From Paenibacillus sp. FSL W8-0426 (GTDB lineage: Bacteria; Bacillota; Bacilli; Paenibacillales; Paenibacillaceae): a DNA stretch of 64,000 nucleotides. Both the position numbers and the translations under genes were made by a program. Where the stretch lies: the NCBI RefSeq assembly GCF_037969725.1, contig NZ_CP150203.1, positions 4,170,001 through 4,234,000 of the forward strand, written 5' to 3'. Shown piece after piece: positions 1-8,560 of the stretch. Position 1 is the first letter of the stretch, and each line of letters begins with the position of its first letter. The notes under the pieces are model-generated. The model was not told the DNA's origin and made no database searches. It saw only the letters and a program-made list of their open reading frames with translations.

Positions 1-116
1 GCGGCAATATTCGTTTCCTCGCCGGCAGCATGAACGGTTTGTGCCGAGGACGAAAAATGAAAGGCCAGCAACAACAATGCAATGACGATCGCCATCCCTT
101 GTTTCCCTTTAATCAC
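1..116 (-). CDS. Secreted protein, N-terminal fragment (runs off the left edge)
   Basis: Only the first ~38 codons are present. A GTG start lies about 10 bases after a GAGGGAG ribosome binding site. The reading begins MIKGKQGMAIVIALLLLAFH and continues to a likely signal-peptidase site near AQTVHAAGE, so a basic n-region, hydrophobic core and AxA-like cleavage region are all visible. An internal ATG seven codons later could also be the start, but has no good binding site. The gene follows the lipoprotein gene by 27 bases and is probably the last visible member of the same sugar ABC operon. Genes in that position are often secreted or cytoplasmic glycoside hydrolases, but nothing here identifies the mature domain. 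Confidence 0.6.
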   Translation of the reverse strand, partial: MIKGKQGMAIVIALLLLAFHFSSSAQTVHAAGEETNIA

Positions 117-143
117 GCTTCATCATCTCCCTCTAACCAAACT

Positions 144-1829
144 TTATTTCAACTTCATCATGGCCATGACATCCGTCTCGCTCGCCTGGTTGTACCATTC
201 GTTGACTTCTTCGATCACGTCGTCTCCGCCTTTTTCGTGCCACTGTTTGACAAAGGCATCAAACGCTTCAAGCGGCTCATTGCCATAAATGATTTTGGTG
301 AATGTTTCCTGTTCCATCGTGGTCAACTGCTCCCATACATTTTGCATCGTTGGTGTAGGCGGCCCATTAAATGCATTTGGCAGCAACGCATCCCGGTTTT
401 CGTATGAAATCCGATACCCGTCTTTGGTCGTTGGATCACTTGATGCACTTCGGATCAGGACGCCCGTATCGGGCTTCGCACCATTCGCCAGATCGTAATA
501 CGATTTGCCGGGGCCGTCTACGCTCGGCGTATTTTTGGTAAATGCCATTTTCCCGACGCCTTGCACGGCATCCAAAGGCTTGTTGAATTTCTGCGGATCA
601 AACGTGACTTCGTCATTGACGATATCATAATCGTATCCCTGGGCGTAGCCGTATTTAAACTCTCCGGTACCGAACGCGGCATCGTACATTTTATCGTAGT
701 ACAGGAAGAACGCTTCCATGTTCTGAAAATCCTTGTTAAACATAAACACGCCATCATTCAGCTGGGCGGATTGATAGGTTTTGTCACCGTTCACGCCTTG
801 AATGGTCGGATAAGCGCTGATTTTCGCTCCCTCTATATTTTTCTCCACATCCATCACACTGCCGTATAGCCAAGGACGACCGATGATGATGCCTGCTTTC
901 CCTTGAGTAAAATCCGACAGTGCGTCCCAAGCGCCCTGCGTGGCTAGTTCCTTGTTCAAATACCCTTTGGCATACCAATCGCGCAGCTTTGCAAGCGCCT
1001 CTTTGTTGCCGGCGGCCACCGATCCATAGGTCAGTTTGCCGTTATCGTTATACCATTGGCGAGGGAGATATTTGCCCGTATATGCGCTGAAAATCATGAC
1101 CGGATCGCTGACCCAACCCGTGTTGTACGAATCTTTACCGGAGAACGTAAAGCCGTATGTATCTTGTTTGCCATTGCCGTCCGGGTCGTCATTGGTAAAC
1201 GCCGCGATGACCTGCTCGAATTCCTCGATCGTCGTCGGCGCCTTCAACTGCAATTTGTCGAGCCAGTCCTGGCGGATCAGCATGACTTCGCCTTCCGTCA
1301 AATTCGGCGCGATCGCCATCCCGTACACTTTGCCATCCCTGACAACCGGATTGAAGGTCGACGGGTATTGTTTGTAAATTTCTTTAATCCGGTCAGGCAT
1401 GTAAGCTGCGATATCTTCGGTAATTTCCTTGACCCGCCCGGATTCGATCAAATCATTCACCAGCATGGTGTCATACACCGGCAGAACGTCAGGCAGCTTC
1501 TCCGAGCCCGTGAGCGCCAGCCGCAGCTTGGTATTGTATTGCGAAGCGTCACCGCCCAGCAAGGTGGTTTCGACTTTGATCCCCAGCTTTTCCTCGCCCC
1601 AACGGGTCAGCACATTGTCGTTCAAACTTTCGCCATTGATGTATTTGCCCGCGTTTTCATCCTGCTGTTTCGCAATCGTCATCGTGATCGGAGGATCGTA
1701 TTTTCCGTCCTTGAGCACCGATTCCGTCGTGGAGACGGTTTTGCTTTCTCCACCGCTGCAGCCGGCAACAAGCGCCGTCGACAGCATGATCATGCTTGCC
1801 ATTTTCCAACCATTACTTCTTTTTTTCAT
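144..1829 (-). CDS. Extracellular solute-binding lipoprotein of a sugar ABC transporter (LplA-like)
   Basis: Protein of 561 residues with a type II signal peptide: KKR n-region, hydrophobic stretch, lipobox LVAGC (Cys near residue 24), then a Gly/Ser-rich linker. The length and the pattern of the body, with many Trp/Tyr and motifs such as WYAKGYLNKE and EWYNQ near the C-terminus, fit the large LplA-type binding proteins of Paenibacillus (SBP family 1), which bind oligosaccharides outside the membrane. It lies 19 bases after the second permease gene and shares its direction, so the order permease-permease-binding protein suggests one operon. No ATPase gene is present, as usual for this class, which borrows an MsmX-type ATPase. 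The substrate cannot be read from the sequence. Confidence 0.9.
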   Translation of the reverse strand: MKKRSNGWKMASMIMLSTALVAGCSGGESKTVSTTESVLKDGKYDPPITMTIAKQQDENAGKYINGESLNDNVLTRWGEEKLGIKVETTLLGGDASQYNTKLRLALTGSEKLPDVLPVYDTMLVNDLIESGRVKEITEDIAAYMPDRIKEIYKQYPSTFNPVVRDGKVYGMAIAPNLTEGEVMLIRQDWLDKLQLKAPTTIEEFEQVIAAFTNDDPDGNGKQDTYGFTFSGKDSYNTGWVSDPVMIFSAYTGKYLPRQWYNDNGKLTYGSVAAGNKEALAKLRDWYAKGYLNKELATQGAWDALSDFTQGKAGIIIGRPWLYGSVMDVEKNIEGAKISAYPTIQGVNGDKTYQSAQLNDGVFMFNKDFQNMEAFFLYYDKMYDAAFGTGEFKYGYAQGYDYDIVNDEVTFDPQKFNKPLDAVQGVGKMAFTKNTPSVDGPGKSYYDLANGAKPDTGVLIRSASSDPTTKDGYRISYENRDALLPNAFNGPPTPTMQNVWEQLTTMEQETFTKIIYGNEPLEAFDAFVKQWHEKGGDDVIEEVNEWYNQASETDVMAMMKLK

Positions 1830-1848
1830 TGAAATAATCCCCCTCGCT

Positions 1849-2718
1849 TTATTCTTTGACAGCCCCCAGCACGATGCCCTTCACGAAATATCGCTGCAAA
1901 AAAGGATAGACCAATATGATCGGCAGCGTGCTGACAAAAATTTGGGCTGCTTTAATGCTTTGCTCCGACATGGCTTCGACTTCGGCCTGGCTCATGGCCA
2001 TATTCTGCATGTTGCTCTGCACCACCACCGTTTGCAGAAAAGAAGCCAGCGGATATTTGCTCGCATCCGACATGTACAAAATCCCGTCAAACCAGGAATT
2101 CCAGTGCCCCACCATAATAAACAGGGATACGGTCGCCAGTCCCGGCAGAGACAATGGCAAATAAATTTTGCTGAGGATGGCGAAAAAGGACGCTCCATCA
2201 ATAAATGCCGCTTCTTCCAACGCTTTTGGAATCGTTTTGAAGAAATTGACGAGAAGAATCAGATTGTAGGCTCCGAACGCTCCCGGCAGCACAAGTGCCC
2301 AAATGGTATCCTTCAATCCAAGGCTTGTCACCAAAATGTAAGAAGGGATCAATCCTCCGGAGAAGAGCATCGTAAAGATAAAAAACCACATCAGCGCGTT
2401 GCGGCCCCGGAACTCCTTGGAGAGGGCATATCCTGCACAGGTAAGGATAAACATGCTGATTGACGTGCCCAAAACCGTTCGAAGGATGGATGTCAGCATG
2501 GAACCGATGAAATTGGAATTGTTGAATGTTTTTACGTAGCTATCCACATTGAATCCGACCGGCCAAAACGACACCAGGTTGCCGCTAACGGCTGCTTTGC
2601 TGCTGAGCGATTGCGCCAATAGATGAAGGAGCGGAAGAAAACACGCCAGTCCCGCCAAAATCATAAACGCATAGTTGAACACCGAGAATACTCTATAGCC
2701 TGTCGTCTTATGGTACAC
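1849..2718 (-). CDS. Sugar ABC transporter permease (LplC/YtcP-like, MalG type)
   Basis: Protein of 289 residues with about six membrane segments. The cytoplasmic loop EEAAFIDGASFFAILSKIYL is the EAA motif that contacts the ABC ATPase, and the C-terminus YFVKGIVLGAVKE is characteristic of the LplC/AraQ group. The start is a GTG placed after a GGAGGGAGAGGG ribosome binding site. It begins 18 bases after the first permease gene ends and precedes the binding-protein gene, so the three form a transport unit. It is paired with the LplB-like permease as a heterodimer in family members. Specificity is unknown. Confidence 0.9.
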   Translation of the reverse strand: MYHKTTGYRVFSVFNYAFMILAGLACFLPLLHLLAQSLSSKAAVSGNLVSFWPVGFNVDSYVKTFNNSNFIGSMLTSILRTVLGTSISMFILTCAGYALSKEFRGRNALMWFFIFTMLFSGGLIPSYILVTSLGLKDTIWALVLPGAFGAYNLILLVNFFKTIPKALEEAAFIDGASFFAILSKIYLPLSLPGLATVSLFIMVGHWNSWFDGILYMSDASKYPLASFLQTVVVQSNMQNMAMSQAEVEAMSEQSIKAAQIFVSTLPIILVYPFLQRYFVKGIVLGAVKE

Positions 2719-2736
2719 GATCCCTCTCCCTCCCTG

Positions 2737-3699
2737 TTAGAATATTTTATAATTGGCATACTTATAGGCCAGCCTGTAGGATACGACGATCAAGATCAGG
2801 CTGATCCCCGATTTGAACAGTCCTACCGCGGTCCCGAACCCGTACTGTCCGTTCAGCAAGGAAGAACGATAGACATATGTGTCGATGATATCTCCCGTAC
2901 TGTAGACCAGCGGGTTGTACAAATTGAACACCTGATCAAATCCCGCGTCCAGAATATTTCCCAGACTGAGCGTAGAAATGACGATAATCATCGGCAGCAT
3001 GCTGGGCAAGGTGACGTATAGAATTTGCTGCCGGCGCGTGGCGCCGTCGATCTCGGCCGCTTCATAATAGGAAGGATTGATTCCTGCAATGGTCGCCAAA
3101 TAGACGATCATGCCGAACCCGAAGCTCTTCCAAACGTCGCTGACCACCACCGTGAATCTAAACAGGTCAGGGTCCCCCAAAAAATAAATCGGATCGCTGC
3201 CGAACATCCACGTCAATAGCTGGTTGACGCCCCCATCCAATCCGAGAATGTCGATCATCAATCCCGCAACGGTGACCCAGGACAGGAAATGCGGCAGATA
3301 AACCAGTGTCTGCACGCTTTTTTTGATGCCGACATTTCGCAGCTCGCTGAGTAGAATGGCCATAATGATCGGAACGATAATGCCGACGATAATTTTGGAA
3401 ACGGCGATTATGAGCGTGTTGACGATCGCTTGGGTCGCCTCGTCGTACCGAAATATTCTTTCGAAGTTTTCCAACCCGATCCACCGTGAGCCGCTAATGC
3501 CCAGCCATGGTTTGTAGTCCTGAAACGCCATGAGCAAACCTACCATGGGACCGTAAGAAAAAATGCAGACAAACACAATAGCAGGAATACATAGTACATA
3601 CAACGGCCAGTTTTTCTTGATTTCCTTTTTCCATGAATTTCGCCGGGAAACGGCTGTTATCGTTGTTTTGGCCGATTTTGCGAAACCGATGTCATTAAT
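2737..3699 (-). CDS. Sugar ABC transporter permease (LplB-like), probable ATT start
   Basis: Membrane permease with six predicted segments and an EAA loop reading EAAEIDGATRRQQILYVTLP. The first ATG/GTG/TTG in frame is a TTG just before YVLCIPAIVF, which would remove the basic cytoplasmic N-terminus typical of LplB proteins and has no ribosome binding site. The frame is open further upstream, and an AAAGGAGG sits 8 bases before an ATT codon, giving MNDIGFAKSAKTTITAVSRR and then the KKEIKKNW stretch, the expected family N-terminus (320 residues). I therefore place the start at ATT, which is rare. It is the first gene of the transport operon and is divergent from the histidine kinase gene. Confidence 0.85.
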   Translation of the reverse strand: MNDIGFAKSAKTTITAVSRRNSWKKEIKKNWPLYVLCIPAIVFVCIFSYGPMVGLLMAFQDYKPWLGISGSRWIGLENFERIFRYDEATQAIVNTLIIAVSKIIVGIIVPIIMAILLSELRNVGIKKSVQTLVYLPHFLSWVTVAGLMIDILGLDGGVNQLLTWMFGSDPIYFLGDPDLFRFTVVVSDVWKSFGFGMIVYLATIAGINPSYYEAAEIDGATRRQQILYVTLPSMLPMIIVISTLSLGNILDAGFDQVFNLYNPLVYSTGDIIDTYVYRSSLLNGQYGFGTAVGLFKSGISLILIVVSYRLAYKYANYKIF

Positions 3700-3938
3700 A
3701 CTGCATACCTCCTTTATGACGACTCTTGGAATGCGATCCTCGTATTTAGCTTAACAAAAGCGCTTACATGCCAAAATGCCAACATTTCAAGATCATCACC
3801 TCAACCTGAATCATTTTGAAACCGCTTTTATTAAAATGCACATCCCACTCTTCCGCTTTTTGACAGTTTATCTTATGATATAGCTAATTCGATACGGGAA
3901 CGCCGTAACTCAAGTTTTGCTGCGGAAAGGGAACGTCT
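3700..3938. promoter_or_regulatory. Divergent control region with two cre-like boxes
   Basis: This region separates the ABC operon (leftward) from the YesM/YesN pair (rightward). Two CcpA-operator-like sequences are visible: TGTAAGCGCTTTTGT read on the minus strand at 3768-3754, and TGAAACCGCTTTTA at 3817-3830. Both match the TGWAANCGNTNWCA pattern except at the last bases. A TTGACA at 3860-3865 is a likely -35 element for the kinase gene, but the -10 element is not clear. Carbon catabolite control of the transport operon is an inference. Confidence 0.45.
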
Positions 3939-5660
3939 ATGATCAAAAAAATGTACATGAAACGATTTATTTATTTTTTTGTATTTTTTCTGCTGCTGAC
4001 GTTAAGTTTGTTTTTCGTGATGAATCGCCTGAGTTCCAAAACGCTGGAAGAAAATCTGATCGGCGCTTCCAAAAACCAGCTTGATTACGTGAAGGGCATT
4101 CTTGACGGGATTATGTATGAGGCAAACATGTACGGGGTTCAGTTTGCGGCTGACAGCGATGTTCGCTTCTATCAGAACCATGTGATCGAGCTGAGCAATT
4201 ACGATTCGCAAATGAAAAAAAATGACATCGTCGACCGTTTGCGGCAAACGCTCCTGTCCAGCCGATCCATTGAATCGATCGGTATTTACTGGACGTCCGA
4301 AGAAACGTTCCTGTCGACCAACAATACGCTTGAAGCGAGGCTTCCTTTCCAAAAGGTTCATCGCCAGGGATGGCAAATCCAGGGCGACAGCTTGTATTAC
4401 TTTGCCGTCTACCCTTACATCCATAAATCCGGGCAAACGGAACCGGCTCAGTATGTAGTCGGCGTAAAGCTGAATACCGATTATTTGAAAAGCCTGCTAA
4501 AAAAGGCGGTGAACAATGACAGCTCCAACGCCTTTTTCCTGTTTAATCAGCAGCGGTTGTGGAGTGAGGGAGAAGTCGATACCGACTTGTTGAAAGCGAT
4601 TACGGATATGCTTTCGCCCGGGCAGGACGCAACGTTAAAATATGATTATCATACAAATTCGGACGATTACTATGTTCTTTCCCGATACATAGAACCGATC
4701 GATGCCTACCTGATTACATATACGCGCACGAATGATTTTCTGCAACCGCTCGACCGCAGCCGCAAAGTTTTCCTTGCCAGCATTTTAGCGGTGCTGACGC
4801 TCGGCCTGGTTGTCATTTTTACGTTTTACCGAAACTACGACCGCAATATCCGATTAATGGAGAAAAAATTTTTGCAGGTCGAGCAGGGCAATCACAGCAC
4901 GCGCATTACCGAAAACACCGATAACGAATTTTACGGCCTCTTCCGGAGCTTTAACCACATGGTTGCGGAAATTCAGGGTCTGTTCGTATCTTTAAAGACT
5001 GAAACGGAGCTGAGAAGAAGTGCGGAGCTGAAACAGCTGCAAGCCCAGATTAATCCTCATTTTCTGTATAACAGTCTGTTCTTCATCATGTCGGTGGCCC
5101 AATTCTCTCCGGATGCCGTCATGCGTATGAGCAAACATCTGGCCGAGTATTATCGCTATTTAACCAAATTGGATCAGCATGAAGTCACTCTGGAAAGCGA
5201 GCTGCAATTTGCGGAACACTATCTCATCATCATGACGCTCAGCAAAAAGATCGAGTACAACATCGATGTACCGCCGGAATTGGCCTCCACCCCCCTGATG
5301 CCTCTCATGATTCAGCCCGTCGTGGAGAACGCCATTCAACATGGAATCGAAGGACAGCAGGGAGCCCATCGGGTAACCATCGATATCAAAAGGGCGGAAG
5401 CAGCCATTCTAATCAAAGTGTCGGATGACGGAAAAGGGCTTGCACCGGACGAAATTCGCCGTTTGGAGGCTCAGCTTGAACACGCTACCCCGCCGGAAGG
5501 GACAAGAGGCGTGGGTCTCTGGAATGTGAACCGGCGCTTGAAAAATACGTACGGAGAGGCTAGCGGATTGCAATTTTCCGTGAATGATTGGGGCGGCTTA
5601 TCCGTCCTGCTTGTAATCGAGATGTCTATAGAGAAAGGGGAACGCCTATGCGATTATTAA
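3939..5660 (+). CDS. Sensor histidine kinase, YesM type
   Basis: Protein of 573 residues. Membrane segment 1 is near residues 9-29, an extracytoplasmic sensing region follows to about 275, then membrane segment 2 (~277-297) and a HAMP-like region. The His_kinase (LytS/YesM) domain carries INPHFLYNSL with the phospho-accepting His at residue 374, and a GHKL ATPase domain has a PVVENAIQHG N-box and DDGKGL G-box. It overlaps the response regulator gene by 13 bases, so the two are translationally linked. In Bacillales such pairs sit beside and control LplABC-type sugar transport operons, here the divergent operon. The inducer is unknown. Confidence 0.93.
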   Translation: MIKKMYMKRFIYFFVFFLLLTLSLFFVMNRLSSKTLEENLIGASKNQLDYVKGILDGIMYEANMYGVQFAADSDVRFYQNHVIELSNYDSQMKKNDIVDRLRQTLLSSRSIESIGIYWTSEETFLSTNNTLEARLPFQKVHRQGWQIQGDSLYYFAVYPYIHKSGQTEPAQYVVGVKLNTDYLKSLLKKAVNNDSSNAFFLFNQQRLWSEGEVDTDLLKAITDMLSPGQDATLKYDYHTNSDDYYVLSRYIEPIDAYLITYTRTNDFLQPLDRSRKVFLASILAVLTLGLVVIFTFYRNYDRNIRLMEKKFLQVEQGNHSTRITENTDNEFYGLFRSFNHMVAEIQGLFVSLKTETELRRSAELKQLQAQINPHFLYNSLFFIMSVAQFSPDAVMRMSKHLAEYYRYLTKLDQHEVTLESELQFAEHYLIIMTLSKKIEYNIDVPPELASTPLMPLMIQPVVENAIQHGIEGQQGAHRVTIDIKRAEAAILIKVSDDGKGLAPDEIRRLEAQLEHATPPEGTRGVGLWNVNRRLKNTYGEASGLQFSVNDWGGLSVLLVIEMSIEKGERLCDY

Positions 5661-6997
5661 TCGTGGATGACGGACATTATGTCGTCGAGTATATGAAACA
5701 CTTGCTGGATTGGAAAGCCTTCGGCATCGATCAGATTGAAACGACGACCAATTCGATCGAAGCGAGGGACATGCTGAATCGAAGCCCTGTAGATATTTTG
5801 ATCACGGATATCCGCATGCCTGAGGTTTCGGGATTAGATTTGCTTCAACATATTCACATAAACAGTTTGCCGACGAAGGTCATCATCCTTTCCGGCTATT
5901 CGCAGTTCGATTATGCGCAGCAAGGCATCCGGTTAGGGGCACTCGACTATTTACTGAAACCCGTGGATAAAGATGACGTCGAGAAAGCCATGTCTAAAGC
6001 CATCCAACACATTGTGAAGACAAGGCCCGTTCAACCTGCCTCATGGGACAACTTTGACGGTTTGGGGTACATGCTCTCCCTTCTTGGAGAAAACGAGGCA
6101 TTAAAGAAGGAATTCGCTGCTTATTCGGAAGGTTTAGGGCAGCATCGTTTTTGCGGTTTCAGGGCAGAGGATTGTTCCCCAGAGGATGTGAGTCGTTTAA
6201 AGGATGCTGTCGGGGACAAATGGAGCCGTCTCGTTTGGACTGCAGGCAGGCGGCTGATCGCTTTTGTTCCGGAAGACGCCGCGGGGAAACTGGCCGATCA
6301 GTTCGATCACGCGGTCTTGTCCCCTCCGTTTTCCTTGAACGATCGCAACGAAACCCGGCAGCTGTTTTATGAATTTTTCCTGAATGAGGACGTGTCGTCA
6401 GACGACTTTACAAGGGTATTCAAACAATTGCCGTCATGCGGGGAATGGGAATCCTTCAAAATTGTTGTTCATCAATATGAACGAATCGTTCACCGAAAAC
6501 AAAAAATGATCTTTCTTATGGAGAGGATTATTGATATATATCTTGCAGATCAACATCGGAATGCCTCTGAAGCCGCGGATTGGATATTCAATCGGCTTCG
6601 GAATCCCGACGAACTTTGGCCGATTCTAAAGGGCAGCGTCAGCCGGATCAGCAGCAGCAAGCAGATGTCCATTCAGAACATCGTCACGAAAGTGCAAAGG
6701 CATATCGAAGACCATCTGGCTCATGGACTCAGCCTGGATGAGCTGGGGAAAGTCGCCCATCTTCATCCTGTCTACCTTTCCAAACTTTTCAAACAGGAAA
6801 CGGGTGAAAACGTCTCTAACTACATCTCCAGGAAACGGTTGGAGAAAGCTTCACAACTGCTGCAGGACTCCGAACTTCGCATCGCCGACATCGCCCACAT
6901 GGTCGGTTACAAAAAAAATCAGTATTTCATCCAATTGTTCAAGGAAAAATACGGAGTTACGCCCTATCAGTACCGCAGAAACACAATCCATCAATGA
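5648..6997 (+). CDS. Response regulator with AraC-type DNA-binding domain, YesN type
   Basis: Protein of 449 residues starting at the ATG preceded by GAAAGGGGAA; a longer frame with an upstream ATG lacks a binding site and would overlap more of the kinase gene. The N-terminal receiver domain begins MRLLIVDDGHYVVEYMKHLL, with phospho-acceptor Asp54 in ILITDIRMPEV and the conserved Lys in YLLKPVDK. A variable middle region follows, then a C-terminal AraC domain with two helix-turn-helix units (LDELGKVAHLHPVYLSKLFK and IADIAHMVGYKKNQYFIQLF). It is the partner of the overlapping kinase and a likely activator of the adjacent ABC operon. Confidence 0.93.
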   Translation: MRLLIVDDGHYVVEYMKHLLDWKAFGIDQIETTTNSIEARDMLNRSPVDILITDIRMPEVSGLDLLQHIHINSLPTKVIILSGYSQFDYAQQGIRLGALDYLLKPVDKDDVEKAMSKAIQHIVKTRPVQPASWDNFDGLGYMLSLLGENEALKKEFAAYSEGLGQHRFCGFRAEDCSPEDVSRLKDAVGDKWSRLVWTAGRRLIAFVPEDAAGKLADQFDHAVLSPPFSLNDRNETRQLFYEFFLNEDVSSDDFTRVFKQLPSCGEWESFKIVVHQYERIVHRKQKMIFLMERIIDIYLADQHRNASEAADWIFNRLRNPDELWPILKGSVSRISSSKQMSIQNIVTKVQRHIEDHLAHGLSLDELGKVAHLHPVYLSKLFKQETGENVSNYISRKRLEKASQLLQDSELRIADIAHMVGYKKNQYFIQLFKEKYGVTPYQYRRNTIHQ

Positions 6998-7036
6998 AGC
7001 GGAAAGTTACGCTGCCGTTGTCATTTCCATCGATAC

Positions 7037-7063
7037 AAGAAGTCGCAAGGGAAGCGACTTCTT
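7037..7063. terminator. Inverted repeat between convergent genes, weak terminator
   Basis: A perfect 10-base inverted repeat (AAGAAGTCGC and GCGACTTCTT, 7-base loop) lies between the response regulator gene and the convergent YjfB-like gene. No T-run follows on either strand, so termination is plausible by position but not well supported. Confidence 0.35.
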
Positions 7064-7106
7064 GGCATCCAAGGGTTTATTCGTCTGCACGAACTCATTG
7101 ATGTTC

Positions 7107-7289
7107 TTATACGGAAATATCCAGACTTCCGCCCAAATTCGGATGCGGCGCCGGAACCGTCTTGAGCATCTCGGCCATCTGTTGGCCTTGTTGCTCCGCC
7201 ATATTTTTGGACATGGACAACACCTGCAAGCTGGCTGACTGGGCAAGCGAAGTTTGGCTCATTGCGATCGACAAAGCGGCAATATCCAT
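7107..7289 (-). CDS. YjfB-family small protein (putative motility protein)
   Basis: Small protein of 60 residues beginning MDIAALSIAMSQTSLAQSAS and ending LGGSLDISV, which matches the short YjfB_motility family of Bacillales in length, opening and sequence style. The start is the ATG directly downstream of a strong AAAGGAGGAGAGAGG ribosome binding site; a longer in-frame reading starts with the binding site itself translated and is discarded. YjfB in Bacillus subtilis belongs to the motility (SigD) regulon, but its function is not established. It stands alone, convergent with the YesN-type regulator and followed by an inverted repeat. Confidence 0.75.
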   Translation of the reverse strand: MDIAALSIAMSQTSLAQSASLQVLSMSKNMAEQQGQQMAEMLKTVPAPHPNLGGSLDISV

Positions 7290-7489
7290 CCTCTCTCCTC
7301 CTTTCTCCCCTTGTATTCGGGTCTTTCCTATATATCGGTTGAACGTGCGCAAATTGAAAGCTTTACCCCAAAACCTTCAGCTCGCCATCCATTTCACGGC
7401 CTCGAATCGTTACCTTTACGAGCAGCTGTTCAGGCTGGGAATATGTCGATCCATCCCTTCCTTTTCTCCGGAATTGCGGCGTAAAGCCT

Positions 7490-8560
7490 TCATTCCGCTC
7501 TTCTGTTTGACATGGACTTGGGAAAAAGCAGTTCAAATCTCGTCCCGTCAGACGCACCGTTTAAATGAAGCGTTCCCCTATGCAATTCCGCAATCTGGCG
7601 GACGATGGATAACCCGAGTCCTGTACCGCCGTCCTCCGTCCGTGCGGCATCCCCTCGCACGAAAGGATCAAAGATCACCTCCGTCAAATTCGCCGGAATG
7701 CCTACGCCGTTGTCCGCCACCGCCAATGAAACGAACTCTCCCGCCTCCGCCAGCTCGATCGTTACCTTCGTTCCCGGCGGATTGTGCTTCATCGCATTGG
7801 TCAGCAAATTGGACATCGCCCGATGCATCAAGCGTAAGTCGCAATCCGCCATGAGGTGTTCCGGAGAGCAATCCACTTCCAACGTGTACTGTTCCAGTTC
7901 GAAGAGCTCGTAAAATTCCGCGGCAACCTCCCTCGTCAACTCGGCGATATCCGTATGTTCCAGCATGAGCGGATAATCCGGCCTGTCCAGCTTGGACAAC
8001 ATGACAATCTGGTCGATCATCGCGGTAACTTGCTCCGCTTTGCCATACATCAAACGATACGTTTTGACCTTGTTCTCTTCGCCCTCAACCATGTCAAGCT
8101 CCAGGGCTTTGGCATATCCTTGGATGATGGTGATCGGTGTCTTCAAATCGTGGGACAGATCGGCAAGCATTTGTCTTTTTTCCCGTTCCAGCTTGCGATT
8201 GTCCTCCCGTGCCCGTTCCAGTACTTCCGCCATCTCGTTGAACGACTTCTGAATGACCTCAAATTCATAACCACCATCGATGATCAGGCGCTCTCCATAC
8301 TCTCCTTCCTTCATTCCCTGTATGGCAGAGGCGATCCGTTCGAGCGGTCTCGTCACCCGTCTCGCACTCCACAAGCTGTAGACCACGCAGCAAGCGCCGA
8401 ATCCACCGAACAACAACGTGAGATGAATATGATTTATCTCCAAAGTCTGGTTTTCCACATCAAGCACAAGCAGCACAAATACCCCTATCACGACGCTTAG
8501 CGCTGCTGCAAACCAGACGGCCGACTTCAGCATGGCATCAAACCATTTTTCCTTCTTCAA
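7490..8560 (-). CDS. Sensor histidine kinase (VanS/PhoR-like)
   Basis: Protein of 356 residues with two membrane segments (about 13-33 and 47-66) separated by only a short external loop, so it probably senses a signal in the membrane or through a partner. A HAMP domain follows (RRVTRPLERIASAIQGMKEG), then the HisKA motif MLADLSHDLKTP with His137, and an HATPase_c domain with N-box LLTNAMKHNP and G-boxes ADNGVGIP and GGTGLGLSIV. It overlaps the upstream response regulator gene by 4 bases, which gives translational coupling. The signal is unknown; neighbouring serine hydrolase suggests a cell-envelope role, by inference only. Confidence 0.92.
   Translation of the reverse strand: MKKEKWFDAMLKSAVWFAAALSVVIGVFVLLVLDVENQTLEINHIHLTLLFGGFGACCVVYSLWSARRVTRPLERIASAIQGMKEGEYGERLIIDGGYEFEVIQKSFNEMAEVLERAREDNRKLEREKRQMLADLSHDLKTPITIIQGYAKALELDMVEGEENKVKTYRLMYGKAEQVTAMIDQIVMLSKLDRPDYPLMLEHTDIAELTREVAAEFYELFELEQYTLEVDCSPEHLMADCDLRLMHRAMSNLLTNAMKHNPPGTKVTIELAEAGEFVSLAVADNGVGIPANLTEVIFDPFVRGDAARTEDGGTGLGLSIVRQIAELHRGTLHLNGASDGTRFELLFPKSMSNRRAE

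Noticed and set aside
7363-7557. Small minus-strand open frame overlapping the end of the VanS-like kinase gene
   Set aside because: It is the kinase gene read in another frame; the rest (LLVKVTIRGREMDGELKVLG) is too short and has no start signal.
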